From MED-G82 sp964342675 (GTDB lineage Bacteria > Pseudomonadota > Gammaproteobacteria > Magnimaribacterales > D2472): a DNA stretch of 22,044 nt. The stretch's first letter is position 1. Every line of letters begins with the position of its first letter. Below are positions 16,379 through 22,044 of the stretch, piece after piece. The position numbers and the translations under genes were made by a program. The stretch spans positions 1 through 22,044 of the forward strand of contig CAYFFR010000024.1 in assembly GCA_964342675.1 (NCBI GenBank), given 5' to 3'. Under the pieces are notes generated by a model. That model had not been told where the DNA came from. It made no database searches and saw nothing but the letters and a program-made list of their open reading frames with translations.

Positions 16379-17601
16379 TGACTAAGAAGAAAATCGCTGT
16401 ATTTACTGGAAATAGAGCTGAGTATGGGCTTCAATACCCGGTATTAAAGGCGATTGATCAACATCCTGATTTGGAGTATCAATTGATTGTTTCTGGAGCA
16501 CATCTAGATTCAAATTTTGGTAATACTAAGAAAGAGATTATTGAAGATGGATTTAAGATTCATGCTGAAATCGATATTATTCTAGATGAAGTAAAGTCTT
16601 ATGCAACCTCTCAAGCAATTGGATCTGGGGTGGTATCAATTTGTAAAGTTTTAGAGCAACTAGAACCTGACATCATGCTGGTATATGCAGATAGATATGA
16701 AGGTTTTGCAGCAGTTATCGCAGCTTCACAAATGAATATACCCACTGCCCATATTGAAGGGGGAGACATTACAGAAGGTGGTGCATTGGATGATTCGGTA
16801 AGACATGCAATGACAAAGTTGTCTCATATTCACTTTACTACAAACCAGCAAGCTACTAATAGAATTTTAGCAATGGGTGAAGCATCATGGAGAGTTCATA
16901 CTGTAGGATTCCCCGCGATAGATTTAATACAGAATAATAATTTTGCATCTCCTCAAGAAATAGAGAATCTATTAAGTTTTGATGTAGGTAAACCTATAGT
17001 ACTTTTTACTCAGCATTCGGTCACCACAGAATTTAAATTGGCACAGGAACAGCTTAAACCTTCTTTAGATGCATTATCTCAACTCAAGAAAGATATCCAA
17101 GTTGTTATTACTTATCCAAATAATGATGCAGGGGGCCAGAGTATCATTGATTATATTAAAGAATACTTTAAAGACAATCAGAAAGATAGAATAAGAGTGG
17201 TTTCTTCATTAGGAAGATACAACTATCACGGAATTCTTGCATTATCTCAAGATGAAGGAAAACAGATATGTTGTGCGGGTAACTCATCTTCTGGAATAAA
17301 AGAGACACCGGTTTTTAAATGTCCTACAGTAAATATTGGGACTAGACAATTAAACCGGCTTAGAGCAGAAAATGTTATTGATACTAATTATGATAGAGAT
17401 GAGATAATAGATGCAATTGAAAAGTGTTTATATGATAAAGATTTTCGTTCAATAGTGAGACAATGCAGTAATCCTTACGGCATTGGAGATGCTGGTAAAA
17501 AAATTGCAAGAGTTCTTGCTTCAACGGATATGGATCTTCAAAAGCTATTACGAAAAGAGATGTCTATCAAAGGTAACGTCAGAGAAGGATGGTTTAATTA
17601 A
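16378..17601 (+). CDS. neuC: NDP-N-acetylglucosamine 2-epimerase, hydrolysing (NeuC/LegG type)
   Basis: This GT-B-fold enzyme inverts C-2 of an NDP-GlcNAc-type sugar and hydrolyses the nucleotide, releasing ManNAc or the 6-deoxy-2,4-diacetamido-mannose used by the synthase. The 407 residues show TGNRAEYGLQYPVLKAI (10-26), the acidic set expected for catalysis at Asp105 (YADRYEG), Glu127 (HIEGGD) and Asp138/139, then FTQHSVTTEF, and the nucleotide-binding AGNSSSGIKETP with IGTRQLNR. The hydrolysing type fits its place next to NeuB and a CMP-sugar synthetase. The order synthase, 2-epimerase, PtmE is that of Campylobacter jejuni Cj1327-Cj1329, except for the inserted SDR. The ATG overlaps the preceding stop by one base (TAATG), and the same arrangement joins it to ptmE. 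Confidence 0.92.
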   Translation: MTKKKIAVFTGNRAEYGLQYPVLKAIDQHPDLEYQLIVSGAHLDSNFGNTKKEIIEDGFKIHAEIDIILDEVKSYATSQAIGSGVVSICKVLEQLEPDIMLVYADRYEGFAAVIAASQMNIPTAHIEGGDITEGGALDDSVRHAMTKLSHIHFTTNQQATNRILAMGEASWRVHTVGFPAIDLIQNNNFASPQEIENLLSFDVGKPIVLFTQHSVTTEFKLAQEQLKPSLDALSQLKKDIQVVITYPNNDAGGQSIIDYIKEYFKDNQKDRIRVVSSLGRYNYHGILALSQDEGKQICCAGNSSSGIKETPVFKCPTVNIGTRQLNRLRAENVIDTNYDRDEIIDAIEKCLYDKDFRSIVRQCSNPYGIGDAGKKIARVLASTDMDLQKLLRKEMSIKGNVREGWFN

Positions 17602-18653
17602 TGATAGTTGATCATTTAGACAATCTAATACATGAATCATGTAAGGTTAACGAAGCTATTGAGAAGCTTAATGAGCTTCCCTTAAAAATATTATTTGTGG
17701 TCAATAACTCGAATAAAGCTTTAGGAACTATCACTGATGGTGACTTACGAAGAGGGTTATTGAAAGGCGTTGATTTTCAAGCTAGCGTCCTTAAGATCAT
17801 AAATAAAGACTTCATCAAGCTATATAAAGATTCTAATCAACTGTTTATTGAGAATGAGATTGAAACTAGAGATATAGTGGCTATCCCCATTCTGAATGAT
17901 GACAATACAATTCTGAGAGTACATTCAGCTAGAGATTGGTCTGAGACAATTGCTTTGTCTAATAAGGTTATACTAATGGCAGGTGGCTATGGAAAACGTT
18001 TAGGCGAGTTGACCAATAGAACACCTAAGCCATTATTAAAAATAGGTAAGAAGCCAATTATTCAGATTATTATAGAAAACTTACAAAAATATGGCTTCAC
18101 AAACTTCGTCATTTCAATTCATTATTTATCTGAACAAATTATTGAATTCTTAGGAGATGGCTCTAATTTAGGGGTTAATATTGATTATATTATCGAAGAA
18201 AAACCACTTGGTACAGCAGGATGCCTTTCATTAATTAATATAGATGATTTTCAAGAAGATTGTCTTTTAATTAATTGTGATGTTTTGACAAATGTTAATT
18301 TTAGGGGCATTTTAGAAAATCATAAGAAAAATAAAAGCGCAATGACTATTTGTTCAAGAGAATATTCACATCAAGTACCATTTGGTGTAATTGAAATAAA
18401 TAAGAATTCTGTAATTGGAATGGAAGAAAAACCATATCTTAAGTCCCAAGTCAATGCGGGTATTTATATATTAACTATGAATGAGATAGTTAAACTTCAA
18501 AAGAATAAGTACCTTGATATGCCTGATCTAATAAATTTGATGGTCAAAAATGATAAAAAAGTAAATATTTTTCCTATTCATGAATATTGGATAGACGTTG
18601 GTCAAATCCATGATTATGAAAAAGCTCAATTAGACTTTACCAATGATACTTAG
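17601..18653 (+). CDS. ptmE: CBS-domain sugar-1-phosphate nucleotidyltransferase (PtmE-like)
   Basis: This 350-residue protein has two parts. A CBS-domain pair covers about residues 1-115 (TITDGDLRRGLLKG, 43-56; VAIPILNDD, 93-101). A nucleotidyltransferase covers about 121-347, with the NTP-binding LMAGGYGKRLGELT (125-138), PKPLLKIG (142-149), metal-binding Asp227 (INCDVL), EEKP (275-278) and Asp332 (WIDVG). This domain order is that of Campylobacter PtmE, which makes GDP-glucosamine to start the GDP-linked legionaminic route. By analogy this enzyme may supply the GDP-sugar for the dehydratase and 2-epimerase, and the CBS pair may sense an adenosine or guanosine nucleotide. GTP preference is inferred, not visible. 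An AAGGA at 17585-17589 precedes the ATG. A 26-base gap follows, one of the larger ones in the locus. Confidence 0.87.
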   Translation: MIVDHLDNLIHESCKVNEAIEKLNELPLKILFVVNNSNKALGTITDGDLRRGLLKGVDFQASVLKIINKDFIKLYKDSNQLFIENEIETRDIVAIPILNDDNTILRVHSARDWSETIALSNKVILMAGGYGKRLGELTNRTPKPLLKIGKKPIIQIIIENLQKYGFTNFVISIHYLSEQIIEFLGDGSNLGVNIDYIIEEKPLGTAGCLSLINIDDFQEDCLLINCDVLTNVNFRGILENHKKNKSAMTICSREYSHQVPFGVIEINKNSVIGMEEKPYLKSQVNAGIYILTMNEIVKLQKNKYLDMPDLINLMVKNDKKVNIFPIHEYWIDVGQIHDYEKAQLDFTNDT

Positions 18654-18679
18654 TCTACTAAGACAATAAACAACTCAAA

Positions 18680-19408
18680 ATGAAACCAAAAAAGAGGTTG
18701 ATTGCCAGACTCGATGTTAAGAATAATCATGTCATTAAAGGCATCCATCTTGAAGGTCTAAGGAAGATAGGTGACCCAAATGCCTTGGCTTTAAAATACT
18801 ATGAAGCCGGTATACATGAAATTATTTTTATGGATGCTGTAGCTGCTTACTATGATAGAAATAGCTTGTCAGATATTATCTCTAAAGCGACTAACGATAT
18901 TTTTGTTCCTATTGTTGTTGGTGGTGGTATAAGAACAATTGACGATATAAGTCTTGCCCTTCAGTCAGGAGCAGATAAAGTAGCTATTAATACTCAAGCA
19001 ATTAGAACACCTAAATTTTTAAAAGAAGCTTCATATGTCTACGGTTCTCAATGTATTGTTTCATCAATAGATGTTAAAAGGGATGGTAATTCATGGAGAG
19101 CATACTTTGATAATGGACGGGAACCATCAAATTACTTAATTGATGAATGGATCAAGATTGTTGAAGATCAAGGAGCGGGAGAGATTCTTTTAACTTCAAT
19201 TGATAAAGAAGGAACTAAAAAAGGTTTTGATTTAGATCTAGCTAGACTGGCATCTGATTTAACTTCATTACCAATAATATTTTGTGGTGGATTTGGTAAT
19301 ATGGAACATATTAAAGAATTAGAAGATATTCACTATGATGCTATAGCTTTGGCGTCGACATTGCATTATGAGCTCTTAGATATTGAGGATATAAAACAAT
19401 TACTATGA
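18680..19408 (+). CDS. hisF: HisF-like cyclase subunit of sugar amidination system
   Basis: This is a beta/alpha-barrel protein of the HisF family, 242 residues, a little shorter than true HisF (about 257). Both catalytic aspartates of HisF align, Asp12 (RLDVKNNHVIKG) and Asp131 (SIDVKR). The phosphate sites GGGI (81-84) and CGGFGN and the LTSIDKEGTKKGFDL segment are also kept. It is not in a histidine operon. It overlaps a HisH-like gene and precedes an N-acetyl sugar amidotransferase, the same triad as hisF2, hisH2 and wbpG in the Pseudomonas aeruginosa O5 O-antigen locus. There the pair supplies ammonia for converting an acetamido to an acetamidino group. That role is inferred here; genuine histidine biosynthesis is less likely because none of the other his biosynthesis genes adjoin. 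Confidence 0.88.
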   Translation: MKPKKRLIARLDVKNNHVIKGIHLEGLRKIGDPNALALKYYEAGIHEIIFMDAVAAYYDRNSLSDIISKATNDIFVPIVVGGGIRTIDDISLALQSGADKVAINTQAIRTPKFLKEASYVYGSQCIVSSIDVKRDGNSWRAYFDNGREPSNYLIDEWIKIVEDQGAGEILLTSIDKEGTKKGFDLDLARLASDLTSLPIIFCGGFGNMEHIKELEDIHYDAIALASTLHYELLDIEDIKQLL

Positions 19409-20055
19409 ATAAAGGCGTTCAATCAATAGCTATATTAGATTATGGTGTAGGTAATATAAAAAGTATTACAAATGCATTTGATAGATTTAATGCACAGACA
19501 GTCTTAACCTCCAATTACTCAGATATCTCTTCCTCAAAGGGGCTTGTAATACCAGGGGTTGGAGCTTTTGCTCATGGGATGAAGAAATTAGAAGAGATAA
19601 ATTTAATAAATATTATTAAAGAATTTGCAGAATCGGGAAAGCCAATTCTGGGTATATGCTTAGGAATGCAAATGCTTTTTTCTAAGAGTGAAGAATTTGG
19701 AACATCCCAGGGATTAGATTTAATCAGTGGTGTTGTAAAAAAGCTACCGGTTACTAAGCCACAAAAACTCCCTCATATTGCATGGTCTCCAATATTAATC
19801 CAAAATAACAATTCTTGGAGTGAGACTATTTTAGATTCAATTGAGGAGGGGTCCAGCTTGTATCATGTACATAGCTTTTTTGCTAAACCAGACAATAGTA
19901 AACATGTTTTAGCAGAGTCTAGTTTTTATGACTTTAAGTATTGCTCTGTTGTGAAGAAACAGAATATTTATGGATGTCAGTTTCATCCAGAAAAGAGTGG
20001 ACCAATTGGCTTAGAGATCATTCAGAATTTTTCTGAAAAGGTTTGCAACATATGA
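19405..20055 (+). CDS. hisH: HisH-like glutamine amidotransferase subunit of sugar amidination system
   Basis: This class I glutamine amidotransferase (216 residues) would release ammonia from glutamine and pass it through the HisF-like barrel. The catalytic triad is complete: Cys85 in GICLGMQMLF, and His194 and Glu196 in CQFHPEKSG. The oxyanion-type PGVGAF (50-55) and the YHVHSFF segment (153-159) match HisH. The start overlaps the HisF-like stop by four bases (ATGA), and its own stop overlaps the amidotransferase ATG in the same way, so the three subunits are likely made in step. The context points to a sugar-modifying paralogue rather than histidine synthesis. Confidence 0.9.
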   Translation: MNKGVQSIAILDYGVGNIKSITNAFDRFNAQTVLTSNYSDISSSKGLVIPGVGAFAHGMKKLEEINLINIIKEFAESGKPILGICLGMQMLFSKSEEFGTSQGLDLISGVVKKLPVTKPQKLPHIAWSPILIQNNNSWSETILDSIEEGSSLYHVHSFFAKPDNSKHVLAESSFYDFKYCSVVKKQNIYGCQFHPEKSGPIGLEIIQNFSEKVCNI

Positions 20056-21260
20056 CTAATAAAATAGAAACAAAAGGATTACCTAAAGAGGTAATATTTT
20101 GTAAGAATTGCGTTATTTCTAATCAAAGACCTAGTTCATCAATAGAATTTAAAAATCATCCAAATGAAACAAAGAAAGTAATTAGCTTTGATAAAGATTC
20201 AATTTGTTCAGCTTGTAGATTTCATGAAGAAAAGGAAAAAGATATTAATTGGGAAGCAAGAGAATCTAAGCTTGTTCAGTTATTAGAATCATTTAAGCGG
20301 AAGGATGGTGGCTATGATGTGATCATACCTGGCTCTGGAGGCAAGGATAGTGCTTTTACAGCCCATCTTTTGAAATATAAGTATGGGATGAATCCTTTGA
20401 CTGTTACGTGGGCACCTCATTTATATACAAATATTGGATTTAAGAATCATCAGAATTGGGTTCATGAAGGGGGCTTGGATAACATTTTATACACACCAAA
20501 TGGAAAGCTTCACAGGGAAATGACAAGAAATGCATTTTTAAATTTATTACATCCCTTCCAACCCTTTATCATTGGGCAAAGAATTATCGGACCAGCCATG
20601 GCTAAAAGATTTGGAGTTAGGTTAGTGATGTACGGAGAAAACCAAGCGGAATATGGGAATGCTTTAGAAGAAAATAAGAATGCATTAATGAACATGGATT
20701 TTTTTTCAACTAAGAACCCAAAAGATCTATTATTTGGTGGGATTCCTCTTAGTCAATATTTAGAAGAAAAAAAATATACTATCAACGATTTTGCTCCATA
20801 TATTGCACCAAGCAAAGATGAGCTTATTTCAGCAGGAGTTGAGGTACATTATTTAGGTTATTATGTTAAGTGGGACCCTCAAGAATGTTATTACTATGCG
20901 GTTGAGAATACTGGATTCGAAGCTAACCCTGTCAGAACCGAAGGAACTTATTCTAAATATAGCAGCATAGATGATAAGATCGACCCTTTTCATTATTACA
21001 CTACATTAATTAAATTTGGTTTAGGCAGGTGTTCCTATGATGCTTCTCAAGAAGTTAGGAATGAAAAAATTACTAGAGAAGAAGCTGTGTATTTAGTTAA
21101 AAAGTATGATCAAGAATTTCCTGAGAAGTTTTTTCCAGATTTTTTAGAGTATTTAAATATCTCTGAAGAAGACTTTTGGGATACAATTGAGAAATTTAGA
21201 TCTCATCATATATGGGAAAAAAAAGACAATACTTGGAAGCTGAGAAAAGAAATATCATGA
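20052..21260 (+). CDS. N-acetyl sugar amidotransferase (WbpG/PseA family)
   Basis: This is an ATP-dependent PP-loop enzyme expected to activate an N-acetyl carbonyl of a sugar and replace the oxygen with nitrogen, giving an acetamidino group. The PP-loop PGSGGKDS is at residues 93-100. Four cysteines ahead of it (17, 20, 52, 55 in CKNC and CSAC) form a probable zinc knuckle typical of the family. The protein has 402 residues from ATG 20052. A TTG nine bases upstream is also in frame, but the ATG makes the four-base ATGA overlap used by its neighbours. Relatives are WbpG of P. aeruginosa O5 and the LegA/PseA-type proteins of flagellin glycosylation loci. The substrate may be the nonulosonic acid made here or its precursor. 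The stop overlaps the next ATG. Confidence 0.9.
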   Translation: MTNKIETKGLPKEVIFCKNCVISNQRPSSSIEFKNHPNETKKVISFDKDSICSACRFHEEKEKDINWEARESKLVQLLESFKRKDGGYDVIIPGSGGKDSAFTAHLLKYKYGMNPLTVTWAPHLYTNIGFKNHQNWVHEGGLDNILYTPNGKLHREMTRNAFLNLLHPFQPFIIGQRIIGPAMAKRFGVRLVMYGENQAEYGNALEENKNALMNMDFFSTKNPKDLLFGGIPLSQYLEEKKYTINDFAPYIAPSKDELISAGVEVHYLGYYVKWDPQECYYYAVENTGFEANPVRTEGTYSKYSSIDDKIDPFHYYTTLIKFGLGRCSYDASQEVRNEKITREEAVYLVKKYDQEFPEKFFPDFLEYLNISEEDFWDTIEKFRSHHIWEKKDNTWKLRKEIS

Positions 21261-21936
21261 AAAAAGGGATTAATTTAGCAATAATACCGGCTCGAGGTGG
21301 ATCAAAAGGTATTAAAAAAAAAATTTAAAAAAGATCAATAAAAAGACTCTTATTCAGATTACATTTGATGAGGTAAGAGCATCAAATCTATTTGATAGAA
21401 TTTTTCTTAGCTCAGATTCGGAAGAAACACTGAATCATGCAACAGCTCTAGGTATAGATTGCATTAAAAGACCAAAAAATATATCAAGAGATAGTTCACC
21501 TACCGAAGATGCAGTTTTGCACGCTATAAAGATTCTATCTAAGGATATAGATATCGAAACTATAGCCTTATTTCAACCAACATCACCATTAAGAAAAGCC
21601 CATCATATCAAGCAAGCCTTTAACAAATTTACAAAACATAACTTTGACTCTTTAATATCTGTTAGCGGGATAGATAGCAAATACTTAAAACTTTTTTTTG
21701 AATTGAAAAAGGGATACCTCACTTCAATCAATATAGATTTTCCATTTATGCCTCGTCAGGAATTACCAAAAACATTCCTTCCTAATGGAGCAATATATCT
21801 AAGTTCATGTAGAAGCTTTATAAAACATAAAGGATTTTATTCAAATAATTTGGGGTTTTATGAAATGACGAAAGAAGATAGCTTAGATATAGATACTATG
21901 ACAGATCTTAAGGCTATTAGTAAATTAAAACTCTAG
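21257..21936 (+). pseudogene. neuA: CMP-nonulosonic acid synthetase (NeuA/LegF), frameshifted at an A10 run
   Basis: The family activates sialic-acid-like sugars with CTP. The ATG at 21257 overlaps the previous stop and opens with the CTP-binding PARGGSKGI (11-19). The frame then meets TAA at 21326 after 23 codons. From 21325 a second frame continues without a stop to 21936. It encodes the rest of the enzyme: SSDSEE (52-57), FQPTSPLR (106-113), RQELPKTFLPNGAIY and DIDTMTD (211-217, metal-binding aspartates). Joined, the protein is 226 residues, normal for the family. The junction is a run of ten A at 21314-21323; eleven would keep the frame. No other damage is seen, so the break is recent, artefactual or bypassed. 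Without it the locus could not activate its product unless a second copy exists elsewhere. Confidence 0.88.
21314..21323 (+). repeat. Ten-A homopolymer at the neuA frameshift, also an A-AAA-AAA slippery site
   Basis: Ten consecutive A residues follow ATT in neuA and are trailed by TTT and six more A. In the upstream frame the last seven read A-AAA-AAA. A one-base backward slip there enters exactly the downstream neuA frame (AAT-TTA). Insertion of one A by polymerase slippage would do the same. No strong stem-loop or internal Shine-Dalgarno that would stimulate frameshifting is obvious nearby. Confidence 0.8.
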
Positions 21937-21963
21937 ATGATTATCCTTAGATATTAAAATTAA

Positions 21964-21972
21964 TGCTAGAAT
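21964..21972 (+). promoter_or_regulatory. Possible extended -10 promoter of tRNA-Cys
   Basis: TGCTAGAAT matches the extended -10 form TGnTAnnnT and lies 10 bases before the tRNA. No good -35 at 16-18 bases is visible. It sits in the 46-base gap after neuA, the only place in the window where a dedicated promoter is expected. Confidence 0.4.
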
Positions 21973-21982
21973 AGCTCACTTT

Positions 21983-22044
21983 GGCTGGATGGCAGAGTGG
22001 TTATGCAGCGGCCTGCAAAGCCGTGGACGCCGGTTCGATTCCGG
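21983..22044 (+). tRNA. tRNA-Cys (anticodon GCA), 3' end cut by window edge
   Basis: The first 62 bases of a tRNA are present. The acceptor strand is GGCTGGA. The D arm contains GAGTGGTTATGC, the anticodon arm GCGGC-CTGCAAA-GCCGT carries GCA in the loop, and the T arm GCCGG-TTCGATT-CCGG is complete except for its last pair. The layout and loop sequences closely follow E. coli tRNA-Cys. The 3' acceptor strand and CCA lie beyond the window. In E. coli and many relatives tRNA genes including Cys follow uvrC-pgsA directly; here the sugar locus lies between. Confidence 0.95.

Noticed and set aside
20043..20051. TTG start three codons upstream in the amidotransferase
   Set aside because: The ATG at 20052 makes the same ATGA overlap seen at neighbouring joints and is the simpler choice.
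18680..20055. Part of a histidine biosynthesis operon
   Set aside because: No hisA, hisB, hisD, hisG or hisI lies nearby, and the pair is coupled to a sugar amidotransferase. True his genes cannot be excluded without the whole genome.
21334..21351. Stem-loop downstream of the neuA slippery run
   Set aside because: Only a short A-T stem with mismatches can be drawn, too weak to claim as a frameshift stimulator.
13314..21936. Pseudaminic acid pathway
   Set aside because: The locus has a NeuC-type hydrolysing 2-epimerase and no PseG or PseC, so sialic or legionaminic type is favoured.
1..22044. CRISPR arrays, insertion sequences, integrases, toxin-antitoxin or phage genes
   Set aside because: No repeat-spacer pattern, transposase or integrase motif, or terminal inverted repeat was seen on either strand.

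Overview
This window is a gene-dense, AT-rich stretch of a gammaproteobacterial chromosome with every gene on the + strand. The order gyrA-serC-pheA-hisC-tyrA-aroA-cmk-rpsA-ihfB is the conserved block known from Pseudomonas and relatives. Together with uvrC-pgsA and a tRNA-Cys it places the organism in the Gammaproteobacteria. The low GC (judged by eye, not counted), overlapping genes, frequent GTG/TTG starts and shortened proteins fit a streamlined marine lineage such as SAR86. That lineage name is an inference of moderate to low confidence. No gap between genes exceeds about 50 bases, so there are no unexplained long intergenic regions.

Region 1 (1-9891) is core metabolism and information processing: the 3' part of gyrA, then serC, pheA, hisC, tyrA, aroA, cmk, rpsA and ihfB. 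SerC serves serine and pyridoxal phosphate synthesis. PheA, HisC, TyrA and AroA form the chorismate, phenylalanine and tyrosine branch. Cmk, S1 and IHF-beta follow as in many relatives. Most neighbours touch or overlap by 4 to 17 bases. S1 has only five repeats.

Region 2 (9884-13324) holds pyrF, a small cupin gene, uvrC and pgsA. The lapA-lapB pair that often sits between ihfB and pyrF in gammaproteobacteria is absent here.

Region 3 (13314-21936) is a nine-gene nonulosonic (sialic-acid-like) sugar locus fitted between pgsA and tRNA-Cys. It encodes a LegB/PglF-type nucleotide-sugar 4,6-dehydratase, a NeuB/LegI-type synthase, an extended SDR of unknown specificity, a NeuC/LegG-type hydrolysing 2-epimerase and a PtmE-like CBS-nucleotidyltransferase. 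These are followed by a HisF/HisH/PP-loop amidotransferase triad and a CMP-sugar synthetase. The likely product is a CMP-activated legionaminic-acid-type sugar carrying an acetamidino group, for a surface glycan or glycoprotein. The aminotransferase (LegC) and acetyltransferase (LegH) expected for legionaminic acid are not in the window, and neither is any glycosyltransferase or flippase.

The final enzyme of the locus, the CMP-sugar synthetase, is broken by a one-base deficit in a run of ten A residues. That run also reads as a perfect A-AAA-AAA slippery site restoring the frame, so the gene may be a sequencing error, a phase-variable switch, a slippage-expressed gene or a pseudogene. The window ends inside a tRNA-Cys gene.
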